Origin: Clavaria fumosa
Taxonomy: Eukaryota; Basidiomycota; Agaricomycetes; Agaricales; Clavariaceae
NCBI GenBank assembly: GCA_951802425.1
Contig: OX637796.1
Coordinates: 496,001 to 560,000, forward strand
Direction: 5' to 3'
DNA length: 64,000 nucleotides
In this document: one piece after another, positions 22,977 through 35,214 of the stretch
Layout of the letters: every line of letters starts with the position of its first letter
Position numbering within the stretch: position 1 is the stretch's first letter
Notes under the pieces: model-generated
What the model saw: the letters and a program-made list of their open reading frames with translations, nothing else
What the model was told of the DNA's origin: nothing
Database searches by the model: none
Made by a program: the position numbers and the translations under genes

Positions 22977-24203
22977 GAGTGGTGGGCAGTGTTGCTGGGC
23001 ACTTGGTATCACCCAGAGAGGGTCACAGTAGTCATCTTCCAGGTTGGGTCATGTGTATCTACACACAGTAAAAAATTCATGTGGTTCTGTTACACACCAC
23101 AGGCAAGGAAAAGGAAAAGAGGATGATAGGGGCTGAGCTGTGACAATGTGTCACAGTTTGAAATTAAGGGTCCAGGCTAGCTGGGTTAGGACACAGGGCT
23201 TGGGCAGATGGGCAGATCTTAGTATTATATAAGACTGGGCTCACACAACTTAAGGGAGGTCATGATGACAATACTAAGATAAGGGGAAAAGAGTACAAAA
23301 AAGGAAAAGGTGAAGTACTTATAGCAAATGCCTCAGCACTTGCTGGTGTTCTCATGCTTGGATCCTTGGATCATGTGACATGCCAAGGTGCAGGTCAGGT
23401 GACTTTGGGGATTAAGTAATCTGACTCTCAGCCACAGGTCATGTGGCCTTCCAACAAGCCTCCCCAGTTTCTCCACAACTCCTCTTTGGGATGGCTTAGG
23501 TAAGCAATACTAACACCAGCAGCTAACCACAATGATGGCACACCAGCAGCCTCCAATACTATGTATGATATGCCATGGCACAATCCCTTCATCTGGCACA
23601 TTATGCCACATGAATACATTAGTCTTATTCACATTACCAGTATTACCCATGGTCACAAGCATCACCATGTGACCCACCTCATGACATGACAACATCAACA
23701 TTCATATATGCAGCTATCAGTCAGCTGCATATGTTCTTCTAATAACTACTTCACAGCTACTATATTTCAAATTTTGCTGGAAGACCCCAGGAACCCTAAA
23801 TTATTCATGCACTATACTCAATCTTTCAATGTGATCCCTTTTGATTAGGTGCCACCACAAGTACAAACTTGTGTGAGGATGTGAGAACTGGATTCTGACT
23901 ATATGCTGGAATTGTTGCTTTGTGGGTGATGGGAGGGGAGAGAGAGGGATGGAATATGATAGGTATGGGATGGCCCAGTATAGCATTCCATTTGTTTTGG
24001 AATCCTATGGTTGGTTTTGATAAATGGGAGAATTTTGACTGGTTTGGTCAGCAGCTCTGCCATGCATTGGGAAATAGGTTTGGGGAAAATGTAAACCATG
24101 GAAATTGAGGATTAGAGGGGTAGATATAGGCACACAAAATTTCAAAAGACTAGCTTGAGTGGTTAGCTTGCAGTGAAAGAAAGCGCAGATGCTCCATCTG
24201 CAC
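22977..24203. other. No gene recognised
   Basis: Mixed AT-rich sequence. A plus-strand TATATAAG at about 23230 and a TGTCACAG word at about 23150 could belong to another LTR, but no pair or duplication was found. Confidence 0.3.
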
Positions 24204-25023
24204 AAGGACTATGCTATTAGTCAACACAAAGACAGAGTGAACTGTCCTTCTTTTTTGCAAATACAACAGGGGCTCCCATGGGGGATTCAGAAGGGTGGAT
24301 AAATCCCTTCTGGAGCATGTCGTCAATATAGTCATGCAAAACCTTTAATTCCAGCTCGGACATGTTATACAGCAGACCCCAAGGGTCTTTGGTGTCTGGT
24401 TCAAGTTGTATCGCATGATTGTAAGTTCAGTGGGGTGGAAGGGTGCAGGCCTCTTCCTTGGAGAAGACATTGGTAAAGTCTGCGTATTGAGGTGGTAGGT
24501 TCGTCCTTGCTTCTGGGGGTTCAGAATTGATTAGTGCAGCATTAGCTTGGAGCGAGTCTTCAGGTGCAGGGAAAAAATGATAAACAGCATGAAGAATTAT
24601 ATCCTCACCCATTAGATGGTTGGTGAAGTGGGCGGGATCCAAAATTCGAATATCGATAGGTGCTGGTTTGGGCAACGGGGCAGCAGAATTTTCCTGTGAC
24701 CCTGTTCTGTGTAAATTCGTGTTGGGTAAAGTTTTATCAGCAGCAACAACAGTGGGAAAAGGTGGCAAAGGCTCCTCGGGTAGGTTTGCCCAGTCCCATG
24801 TGGTAGAGTTCAAAGTTCCTGACATAGCAGAATTGCTATCAGGCGTGGTGGGGTTCAACTCCGACAGTGGATTTCCAGTGGTCCCCGTGGGTAGTCCTGG
24901 GCTCAGTGTTGACCAGTCCTTAGGAGCGAGCTCCTTCAGGACCCTGAGTTCATCAGTGGTTGGGTCATGAGACCCCGCAGGCCTTGCTGCATCAGTGGCC
25001 ACAGTGGGCAAGGGCTTCATCAT
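24204..25023 (-). pseudogene. Ty3/gypsy linker and reverse transcriptase N-terminus
   Basis: From 25023 down: a Thr/Pro-rich linker, then LPPQYADFTNVFSKEEA and a stop after LPPH. The frame then continues as YNHAIQLEPDTKDPWG, GFIHPSESPMGAPVVFAKK and LCLCVD, the conserved entry to gypsy RT. It ends near 24204 before the YxDD region. It belongs to the same decayed element as the protease and Gag upstream. Confidence 0.8.
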
Positions 25024-25068
25024 CAGCGGTCAGGCATCGGAATTGCGGAATCGTATTGAGAGGGTTGG

Positions 25069-25479
25069 TCAATCGATGTCTGGGTTGTGTTTCCAAAGCC
25101 ATGACAGTCTGAGTATGACCTTCACATCCGAATGGAGTTGGGTAACATAGAAATGTTCAGTGTGCATTGTGCTGTCCTCAAAGCAGAATTGTTGGTCGGT
25201 CACTTGGGTGATCAGTCCTGCGATGGACCTGTCAAATAGCCTAAGTTGTATAGGGCGGGTTAGTGTTGAACGGAATTTCAAAGGTGTAAAGTCGGGCAAA
25301 ACGAAACATTCGGTAGCTCCACAATCTACAAGTGTGGGTACAGGGGTATTGCTAATTTGCAGAATAACAACGGAAATCAAAAAGGCAGCAGAAGAAATAG
25401 ATGACAGAACCGTGTATAAGGGGAGTTCATCCATGGTACAGGTATCAGTATTGGTATCTATGGCAATATCGCAACTCAA
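25069..25479 (-). pseudogene. Ty3/gypsy retropepsin-like protease
   Basis: PTLVDCGATECFV matches the catalytic 'D-S/T-G-A' loop of retropepsins, here with Cys in place of Ser/Thr, followed by a hydrophobic strand and LRLSWLWKHNPDID. That block is normally followed by W; here TGA stops the frame. Two stops separate it from the RT linker. Position between Gag and RT supports the call. Confidence 0.75.
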
Positions 25480-25487
25480 GAATCTCC

Positions 25488-26583
25488 CTACATGCCTTGA
25501 GATGCTGGAGCATTTCCCAACTTGTCGCTGGCCAAGGGCTCAGCTGCAGTCATGGTAAATGTGAGGGTGGCACGGGCAGCAGACTTGCAGTTAGCGGGGA
25601 TCAATGGGCATGTATTCGAGAAATGCCCTTGACCCATGCAATATAAGCAAAGTCCAGCGGCCCAGTGGAGAGTGGTCTGCAAGGTGTGGATTTCTCCATC
25701 TTTCCCTCCTTCGGCTTCGTTACAGGGGTCGAGGCAGGTTTGGCCGGAGCGGATGTCATGATGGGGTTGGTTACTGGAGTGGGCGCAGGGCGGTTTGAGG
25801 ATTGGTTGTTGGCGGGTTTCGCGTTGCGGTCTTTCATCGGGTTTGACAAATTTCCGCACGACAAGTCGCCGGGTCGCTTTCTGTATTGGACGGATGTCGG
25901 AAAGCGGCCTTGTTCTTCCTCGCATTGCCAGTACCGCTGCTCAAAGGCCAAAGCTTGTTGACAGAGTCCGGTGAACTCCTGCTCTCGACTCGTGTATTGA
26001 AACTGGTCTTTGATGCAGTTGGCGAGCACGGTGTCATTGTATCCAGTGTAGGGTGCATGCGAATTGAAGGTGATGATGTATTCTGTGATGCGGGAATTGT
26101 TGGGCATCTTCAAATTATGCAGCACACTCTTCGAAGTCATATGTGGGGGGGGTTTCTGAATACCAGAAATAATTCCATGGTGAAGTTATCCCAATTGTCC
26201 AACATTGTGGGGGGCGGTTGCTGGACAAGGTATGGCATCCACCAGGTATTTGCTTGATCTCGGAGATACGACGTGGTGAATAGAACACGATCCCGATCAG
26301 TAGTGAATTTCCATGGCTTCCCCAGAAACCATGTAATGCACTGCAAGATGAACATTGTTAGCCATGCTGGGTCCTTACCCGTGAAGACGTCGGGCTCCTT
26401 GAGTTTGGGGCCGTCGTCTCCAGGTGCTGGGTAGTAGATGTAGTATGGCAGACCAGCGGGCAGATTTCCGATGGGTACCACAGGAGGTACCGCCGGTGGA
26501 ATTCCTTGCGGAATCCCCGGAATCTCGAAAGGTCGTGGCGGCAACTGTGGCGGGAGGCTCGGGGTTGGCAGCAGCAGACATCT
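25488..26583 (-). pseudogene. Ty3/gypsy Gag, frameshifted
   Basis: An ATG at 26581 opens MSAAANPEPP. The main Gag reading (GDDGPKLKEPDVFTGKDP ... WWMPYLVQQ) lies in another frame until about 26140, then shifts (SVLHNLKMPNNSRITEYI), and shifts again before the CCHC knuckle CLYCMGQGHFSNTC at about 25635. At least three frame changes make it a pseudogene. It resembles the CpG-poor copy at 49755 on the plus strand. Confidence 0.8.
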
Positions 26584-26869
26584 TGACCCTCATGCTGAGG
26601 ATGGTGGGTTGACACTGGGTATCGGAAAAGGAAGCACTGGTAGCACTCCAGAGTAGTTAGTTGTGAGTAGGGATAGTGGGGGTAGTACTGGTGTAAGTGT
26701 ATATCTCAACACAAGAGCAGGGACTGAGGGTCGAGGTAGTGGAGTAGGGCTTGGAGGCATTGTGGGTGGAGCGGGAGGATACAGGGTTACTGGGACCAAG
26801 GGGTTGGAGCTCCCCGAGGAAACCAAACCTGGTCTGAGCATCATCCCTAACAAAGTGGACACAGAGGCC

Positions 26870-27170
26870 GGGGTCTGGGGACCCGAAGGTTGTTGGTCGG
26901 GTGTGTATGGATGGCAAGGGGTCTGGGGACCTGAAGGTTGTTGGTTGGGTGTGTATGGATGGCGAGGGGTCTGGGGACCTGAAGGTTGTTGGTCGGGTGT
27001 GTATGGATGGCAAGGGGTCTGGGGACCCAAAGGTTGTTGGTCGGGTGTGTATGGATGGCGAGGGGTCTGGGGACCTGAAGGTTGTTGGTCGGGTGTGTAT
27101 GGATGGCAAGGGGTCTGGGGACCCAAAGGTTGTTGGTCGGGTGTGTATGGATGGCGAGGGGGCCTGAGGT
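26870..27170. repeat. 48-bp minisatellite, six copies
   Basis: The unit contains GGTCTGGGGACC(T/C)GAAGGTTG and GGGTGTGTATGGATGGC and repeats at 48-bp spacing. Alternate units carry GGCAAGG or GGCGAGG, indicating a 96-bp higher-order period. 48 is a multiple of 3, so the minus strand keeps a 16-residue repeat (HPYTPDQQPxGPQTP) open, just upstream of gypsy Gag. Confidence 0.85.
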
Positions 27171-27249
27171 GGCACTGTTTCATCCTGATGGGACCTCAAG
27201 CACATCCTCGGCAGGTTGGGTTGGGGTGTCTTTGGCACAGCATATGACA

Positions 27250-27959
27250 TACTGTCAAGAGTAGGTCAATTCCACCAAAATACAAGTGTAAACAACAGTG
27301 AGGGAGGGTGTAGCAGTAATTCTGATGGTGAGAGGGAATTCTGCATGCAAGCTGCATTGGCAGGAAGAGTCGCAGATACAACAGGAGGAGGTGGGAGGTA
27401 GCAGAACAACGTAAAGGGGGGTTTTGACCTGGAGACCACATGAGAGGGTGGCCACTATGTGATGCCCAGTCCAGTACCTGAGGCAGCTCTTGACAGCGAT
27501 CCTTGTGCATAAGTGGGTAATCGAGTTTATGTTGTATGCTGTAGTAACTACTACAACCTTGGGGTTTATATAGTAAGTGGTATCTAAAATAGGATAGCGT
27601 AGGAGAAAATCTGCAAAGAAGAAGTTATGAAACAAAGACCAAGGAATTGCCCAGAAACATGTTTCAGCCACAGTATCCAAATCCCCAAATCTAATATTGT
27701 TAAGGGACCTTCATTAACTCATCTGGTGACCACCCTGCAAGTCCTAAACTGACTCCACTTGTTTCCCAAGTTTCCTGATGTCAGCTGAACAATGGCGAAG
27801 CATGCGGAGTATGTTGGAATTTCGACTCACGCATGGTATTGCTGATTGTCGATTTGGGACAGCAGTCGGGCGGCGGAATTACATCAGGAGTAGTCGTGGT
27901 GTGTGCAGGTGCATTGGGCGGCCCATAGTGGGGTGTGTTGGGTTGTGACACCTGCCTGA
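27250..27959 (-). mobile_element. Probable 5' LTR of the gypsy relic
   Basis: Read on the minus strand, TGTCACAACCC begins at 27959. A TATATAA lies at about 27577-27571, and TTGACA near 27255 could be the end. Position and orientation fit the Gag-protease-RT relic at 26583-24204. No partner LTR was found, so the ends are provisional. Confidence 0.4.
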
Positions 27960-28609
27960 TATGTAAACCTACCAAATTCTCCTTAATTTAGAGTCCTTAA
28001 ATGGTATGTTAGGATTACTAGTTAAGGAGCTATGTTGAATCTTTCCAAATGTAGTAGATATGCAAATTTGAGTATAAATAGCTGATGGAACCTCACGTTG
28101 CAGGCATCATTACATACCCACTTATCGATTACACCATCCCCCAAGAGGATTAAGCCTATGTCTAGCCCAGCAAGGAGCTAAGGACAAATTTAGTTAAACT
28201 AAGGACTAAATCTAGTTGAACTAAATCTAGTAATTGCTGACTAAGGACTTAGTCTGGTCAAGTGATCTGGGTACCCAAGGGTACCCAGGCTTTGATCGAG
28301 CCGCCCTATGCCGACTCCCTCGGCGCAGTAAGTATTGAGCAAGTTACAGATATCTTGGTATAGGGTACAAGCTGTTCTACTGTACAATGGCTAAGCCCAT
28401 GGGATGTTGTGACTTAGGTTACTAACTAATAATAATATCTGCCCAAAGCAATGCCTTGCTAGCAGTGTTGGTTTCAATACTGTTAGCAGGAAGGTATGGA
28501 ACTGGAGGGTCTACTAGTCCTGTAGGCCAACTGCATAAGGAATTGAGGACCTGTCTGAGTCATCCTGATTCTCAGTGACTCATTTCTGACTGCACCCAGT
28601 ACCAGATCC
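27960..28609. other. AT-rich non-coding DNA with CTAAGGACTAAATCTAGTT repeats
   Basis: About 28175-28260 has four degenerate copies of an (A)AGGACTAAATCTAGTT word. A TATAAATAG at about 28075 on the plus strand may be another LTR promoter. No gene. Confidence 0.4.
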
Positions 28610-28846
28610 ATAACAGATGTGCAATGGGGTTCAGGTGGTAGGTATGCATAAGGTGTGTTAGGGAAGGGCATTGCAAGTACAGCCTGGTGGTTGTGAGTGT
28701 CATGTAAGAGCAGGGAAGGTCAGAGAGGCTTCTGGAAGGGGACTGCAGGTTCCAGAAGTGTGTAAAGGGGCTCGCAAGGTTGTAGAAGGCTGTTGGGAGG
28801 TTCATAAGTGTCAGTAGAGTCTGCTTGGGTAAGGGAAAATGAATGG
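28610..28846 (-). mobile_element. LTR family B fragment, inverted
   Basis: The reverse strand from 28846 reads TCAGGACCCATTCATTTTCC and follows the first ~230 bp of the LTR at 22148 with scattered differences. Confidence 0.55.
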
Positions 28847-29123
28847 GTCCTGATAGGCCACTCACATATATATACTGTGTCACAACTGTACAGAGGGGTG
28901 GATCCCTATACATAGAACTACTAGCTCAATATACCATTGAGTCCAGTTCATTTGAGGGATAGAAAGTATTACACCTGTGAAGGACAAGGGACCATCACAG
29001 TCATGAGAAAAGAAGCCTGAACCCCACTCTCAGTCACCTTCACCCCTCACCTTCACCTTCATGAACACTCTTACTCACCCTCACCCACCCCATTTACTCT
29101 GTCACTCTCACAATCATCTTCAC

Positions 29124-30410
29124 TGTCACGTCCGTGCCGCTCCCTTCCGGTCCGGACCGGAAACACAATCCCCGGTCCCGGACTTTCCATCTCCGGCCCC
29201 GACCGCCAACCTCCGATCCCCGGATCCGACCGCCGACCTCCGGTCTCCGGACCCGGACCTCCGAACTCCCGCTCTGGTGCCTCAGCATCTGAGGGTACCT
29301 GCCCCACATGTGGGGCAGGCACCAAACCCACATCCAGGGATAGTTCCCCAAGAGGCTGTCCCGATCCCGATCCCGATTCATGATTCCCGATCCCAATCTC
29401 CAATTCCCGAATCCGACTTCCCAACAGTCGTGAACCAACATCCATGGTTACTCCACCAGCAATGAACTCCAAGCGTGGAAACCGGACAATCCGCGCAGTT
29501 GCTAGGCTGCGTAGTTACCATCCTGACGGTAGCAGTATCTGACTCCGGGATCAGGAAACTGATCCCCGTTGCTATCCCGTTGTTCCGTAGTAAGTCCCAC
29601 GATGTATCTCCGGGCCATTCTCCGTAACTACCGTCAAAACTCCGGGTTGCTGGAAACGCCCCGGACTCGTAGTATATATACCTACCTACTTTGTAGAGTA
29701 TTCTGCAGTCCGGATACCGCCCTCGTACACCCTCGTATACCCACGTACACCCCTCCCGTATACCCCCGAACTCCCCCGCACCTCCGTCCCCCCGTCCCTT
29801 GTATATCTCCGCACCTCCATACTCCTGTCCGACTCCCCGTCTCCTGTCCCTCCATCTATCTCCGCACCTCCGTCCTTTCCGCCTGCCACCTTGTAATTTG
29901 TATCATGTCTAATCCGACCCTCGTCATCTGTCCCCTACGTCAGTTGTGCCAAGTCCCGACCAAGTCCCGACCAACTCCTGACCAACTCCTGACTTCCACC
30001 CGACACCCGGAATCTGTCCCGACAGCCTACACCATCCGTCTGACCTCCGGAAATCATCCCCGAACTCCGGAACTCCGTATCCCTCCTCCTCCCTGGCCTC
30101 TGTCTCCTCTACTTAGTCACTCATTAAACCCGAACTCCATCCGAACTCCATCTCCACCCTCCCATCCGTCCCTCAACTCGAATATGACGAAGTCCATCCC
30201 AGACATCTCGCCTGAGCACCGGACCCAAAGTCCCGAATCCCGTAACTCCGAAATATGGGACACCCAGGACTCAGTAAGGGCGTCGTTTCAATACATTCGC
30301 CAAAGTCCCACCCGAACCCCGAAGTCCAACTCCAGACCTCCAGACCCCCTGGACCCGAACTCCGAACTCTGACCGGACTTCACCCCGACCCTCCGAGCAC
30401 GCACGTAACA
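29124..30410 (+). repeat. 5' LTR
   Basis: Contains a 26-bp perfect palindrome-like block around GGTACCTGCCCCACATGTGG (about 29294) and a TATATATACC at about 29674, a candidate promoter. It differs from the 3' LTR by scattered substitutions and a few short indels, including one in a CCGATC repeat near 29375. Confidence 0.9.
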
Positions 30411-33400
30411 GTGTATCCGGACTCCCGCTTTCTAGTCCTGAAAAATTCCTTCACCTGACACAGTTGACCTCCAACTCCCTTAGTGGACAAAGGCTGACAC
30501 CCCATTTCCACAACTCCAAGTGAATCGTCAATTCCTGACATCACTATCCTGACCAGCCAAGAATACTCCACTGCCCTGCTGAAACTCGTTGATGCAATCC
30601 ATGCCACTACAAAGTCCACCAGACCAAGTCCCGGCATAATCGCGAGTTAGGGAACCCGAACCCCTTCAATGGATCCGACCTCTGAGAAACTCCGAAATTC
30701 CAAAAAATTCTCAAGTCGATATTTTTTGACTTATGAGCTCTGCTTCGGCGCATTTGCGATTTCCACCCTGTCTGATCTTTTGTCAATAACCTCTGCCCAT
30801 CTCCGTGTAGTTCAGTCTCCGTAGTCCCCAAACTCCGACTGACCCCGGACATCGCACTTGTGCATCCGGAAAACACCAATCTGACCAAATCCGACCTCTC
30901 CGACTCTGCCCCATCAAATCCCGGCAACTCCCAATGGATTGTTTTACATCCGTCAAAATCCGATCCCATCTCCGACCTACTCCCCGACCTCAGGAATCAT
31001 TTCCCAAGATCTCCTCGTCACTCCGATCGACTCAACCTCCTCCGCAGTCCCAGGATATTACTGACTCACCCGCCAGAACCCGTTGGTTCATTGGGTCAGA
31101 GACAGTGCCAATTTCCGGACTACCGGACACAAAGGAAAGTCGCATTATCCGAAACCGGGAACTCAAAACTCCCAAACTCCGGATCGCTGCACCGGACATT
31201 TATTCCTCAAAATGCAGTAACCCACTCCGTGATCACCGAACTTCGGAGATCAAAATCCTTTTGTTCCGGACTTAGTCCCAGGACGAAACCTCCGTCCGGT
31301 TCCATCCCCCGGAACCTGCGGACCTCTCCGACATAATTCTGGAAGTCCGCAACTCCACCGACGTGCCCACCAAGTCAAGTGTTGACTGACACATTGGCTC
31401 CGTTCGACCGCAAGGTCAATACTGGAAGCAGGAAAAGAGACCGCAATATGGCACAATCAATTCCTGCTCCCGCCCGGAACTCCGAGTCTTTCTGAGATCC
31501 CATTACCTCTGAATCCGGTTTATCCACCACCCGTCTGCTTAACTCCACATATGGAGTATCTGTCCCCCCTAGACGGTTGTCTCCGCTTCGGCAAAGAACT
31601 CCTGGGTTGTTAATCCGAACCACCCGGAAACCGCAAACCAATTCCGCAACACCCGGAATTCCTTAAGGTGTCCCCAGAAGCGCAAAGATCTTTTATGGCA
31701 ATCGATCTCCGGCTCGCCTTCCATTCGTCCGCATCATAGAAGCAACTTATGGAAAACCCGTGCCTCGGACCCACTCATGGTCCCTCGATTGGCTCATGCC
31801 TTTCCACCCAACTAGTGCCATTTCGGCATTTCAACATTCCGACACCCCGCCAAATCCGAACTTCCTCTGACCGATCTCCGACACCTCCGAATATTGTCCG
31901 ACGTCTCTGATCTTGCGCACTTACGCGCACCCTGGGGAAACTCCTTCCGAAAGCAAGGAAGTTGAATACCCCGGACCCCGGACCTCACCCGGCAGGCTGC
32001 CATGGTCCTAGGAAACAGTTTTGTCACCCAGGACTGGCCTGAAGCCCTGCAAGGCTAAGGAAAGTACTTACTCCGAAGCTGCGCAAACCCTGTCTGGAGA
32101 ATTATTCTCCGCAAATCCGATTCTCCGACTCCGTGGTACAGCTATATGAACTAGGCGATATCCCTCACCCGGAAACTCTCTGCAAAATGTCTCAAGCATT
32201 CGAGACGTTGAAAGTTCAATGCTTACTACGCTTTCCACCTTGGCGACTGTCATCTCCGATGGTCGCCACGATTTTCCGTGATCTCCACATCCGGAAAATC
32301 GTTTCCGGTCGTACTCCACTCCCGGACTTTCTATTCCGGCATAGTCGAACTACTCACGAGGAACTCCTGACAGATGTTCAAAACCCTCAGTCTTTGCGCC
32401 TCGAAGGATTTGTTATCCCAGCTTAGGCATTCACTGACTACGAGAAACCCAAACAGGCAGGAACCACTCGGACTTTGACTGCGTCGAGTCTGGCAACCAG
32501 AGTTCTTTTCCAACCCCATTCCGCCCCCACCTGGTAATCCGATCCTGCTCCGGAATCCGAAACCAAAATCCGACACTCCGAATCGATGGGACCTCTGCCC
32601 TAAGAGGGGGAGAGTGGCTATGCCATTCTAGGCTTTGAAGCAATTTCCGACCCACACCTTTGGCAAAACCACTCGAAATCCTCCTCCGGGCACCGTACCT
32701 CGTAAACTCTGAAACCCGACCCGAAACCCGAACGCTCGCATGAGCAAAACCTGACCGCTAGACGCGAACTTGCAGGCCCCGCACAAGCGAAATCCGACTG
32801 TCCGGACTTTATCCCGGACCCCTCCGACTGGACACCTGGACTTAGTTTCCAAATGTCCTACAAGTCCTACAGTCTTGACACGACCACCCGAAAGCCGGTC
32901 AACTCGGACTTACCCAGAAATCCGACCCACCGGGATTATGCGTGGCCCGGCCATCTGCAAAGTTCCACAATTCCTGCATGAACTGCGGAGATCAAGTCCT
33001 CTGGTTTAGGCCTACAGACTCCTCCGCAACATCCGACTCCGGAGAAATCACGGAAATCAACCTCCGTACATATTTCACTGAACCATCCGAACCCGGTTGC
33101 AAGCCAGGGATCATTATCCCAATGCGAGACACAGCCACCCGAGGAGTTGACTAATTTCTTTGTCACTCAAGTCCTTACAGACACGGGATTCCAACACACG
33201 TAATATCCGACCCCAAATCCGAAATCCGTCCCACCACCGGAATTTGCGAATCAGCAATACTCCGAGCCCCGGAATTTCCCCGATCTTCGGGAATAAGAAA
33301 TTCCACCCGAGTCTATCTGAACCTGTTTCCGGCGCCGCTTCCCATCCCATTGTCAAGCTGCCGAAACACATATCCGACCCCCGAAATCCGAACCCGGACA

Positions 33401-33718
33401 TCCGTCCATCCGACCCTTGGAGCAACTTAGCACAATAATGCTATGACCTCCGAAGTGCCATCCCAAGGAACAAGTTTCATTTGTATTCCGACTTCCGGCA
33501 CAAACTCCAAATCCCGGAATCCGAGCCCCGACATCTCTCGACTCGCAGGTTTTGAAGTCCAACTCCTGCATAGGAGCTGGTCGCAGATTTTTTACTCTGC
33601 GTATCCGACACCACCCGGAACTTATTCCGATCTCCGCCATTTCCGCGCATGACTTAATTCACACAAGTCCGAGCACAAAAGCAAAGTACATTAAGTAAGA
33701 ATCAAGGAAACTATGTAC
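30411..33718. other. Non-coding interior of the LARD-like element
   Basis: 3.3 kb without an open frame longer than about 160 codons and no retroelement motif in any frame. The sequence is rich in CCGAACTCC/TCCGGA words, similar to the LTRs. Confidence 0.6.
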
Positions 33719-35004
33719 TTACGCAGGCAACTTGTTGCCTGCAGCTGCTTTCTCCGCCGGAGCCGGCCCCGGCTCCGATCCCTCCCTCACATCCGCATCC
33801 GCCGCCTTTGCAGGTCCCGGACCCGTGCCCGCCGTCTTTTCCGCAGCCGGACCCGGACCCGCTCCCTTATCCGACCCCTTCCCCACATCCGCCTCCGTCC
33901 TTTTTCCTGGACCCGCGTCCGTCTTCCTCCCGACCCCCGGACCCGCTTTCCCCTCCGCTCCCGTCTCCGGCTCCGCATCCGGCATCTCTGCGTCTTCCTC
34001 CAACTCCGGGACTTCGAACCCGGACTTCGCGAGACTCGCACAGATGTTCTCCTCAACACTGATTGAGACTTGCTCGATAATATGGTCCCACCGCTTTGTC
34101 ATCACCTCCCGGTGTAGGGACCGGTGTAGGGCCCGACCATCGGCTGCTGCCAATTCCTTCACGAAAATTTCCCCCGTCTCCTTGACAGTGGCTCGGAGAG
34201 CCCGCATCTCCCACACGAGCCACTGCGCCGCCTGCAGGAACGTAGTCCCCGCAGCAATCTCCCCCGGCATCGGCCCCGGCTCCGACCCCACCGCCCGTTG
34301 TTTTTTCTGCGCCGGCACCTCCGCCTCCGTCTCCACCGCCTCGTCCGATCCCGGACTTGCGGCTCGCTTCTCCACCCGCTTCCCCGCTTTCTTCCCCCGT
34401 TCCGGCTCTCCCGGCCAATTGCACACTATGTGCTTTTCTCGACATTCGTCGCAGCTCTTGACCCGACCGGGTCCGGTATGCTGGCAAAGCTGCCAGAAAT
34501 TCCGCACCGCAGGCATGCCTCGTCTGTGGCCCGCTGGGCTGCCTCGACCTTTTCCGCCCGTTTCTGGGCCTCCTGCTCCGCCCGCTCCGTCACCGTCCAC
34601 GACGACTCCGCCTCCTGCTGCAAGGCCATTGCCTCCGCAGCAGTTCCTCCGACCCTCTTGACCGATGGCCTCGCAGCCACAATTTCCTCCCGTCAGGCCC
34701 GAGCCCGCTCCCCCGATTCCGCTTCCTTCCGCTCCCGCTCCTCCGCTTTCCGCCTCGCTCGTTCCGCCTCCTGCGCCTCCTCCCGCACTCGCTCCTCCGC
34801 CTCTCTCTGAATCCGCTCCGCTTCCTCCGCCTCCTGCCTTTTCCGCTCCTCCGCCTCTCTCCAAATCTGCTCCGCTTCCTCCGCCTCCTGCCTTTTCCGC
34901 TCCTCCGCCTCTTTCACCTTCCGCGTCCGCTCCGCCTCCAACGCCGCCATCTCTGCCCGCAACTTCTCAATTTGTATTTCATAATTGTCTCCGTTGTCTG
35001 CCAT
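33719..35004 (-). pseudogene. Antisense accessory gene of the LTR element: coiled coil plus Cys-rich zinc-type motif
   Basis: Starts MADNGDN at 35004, 210 bp inside the 3' LTR, and runs opposite to the element. About 95 residues form an Ala/Glu/Arg coiled coil (EAEERKRQEAEEAERIQ). A TGA at about 34693 interrupts it; the same frame continues to CLRCG at about 34505, then the reading must shift to the frame that holds CQHTGPGRVKSCDECREK and KHIVCNWP. So there is one nonsense codon and one frameshift. Downstream are basic patches (GKKAGKRVEKR, PAQKKQR), a conserved-looking helical part (AQWLVWEMRALRATVKE; TKRWDHIIEQVSISVEE) and an Asp/Pro/Ala-rich tail ending at 33719. The C..C...CDxC...C layout suggests zinc and possibly DNA binding (inference). 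A shorter relative sits at 45609. Confidence 0.6.
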
Positions 35005-35214
35005 GCCTGATGGTGGTGGTTCAGGTCTAAGGAGAAAAACCGGACTTAGGGCATGAGCCCGGACTTATATATCCGGGCTCGGAGATTCAAACTCCGCCCG
35101 AAATTCCCGATCCAACACTCCGCGGAATACTCTGATCCCATCACAACCCGATCTTCTCCAATCTCCTGGCTCCGATCTAAAGGTCTCAAGGGTTCGACCT
35201 TAAAGGGGAGGCAC

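Noticed and set aside
26870..27170. CRISPR-like regular repeats (also 18484-18715 and 57420-58690)
   Set aside because: Units are contiguous without unique spacers and the genome is eukaryotic.
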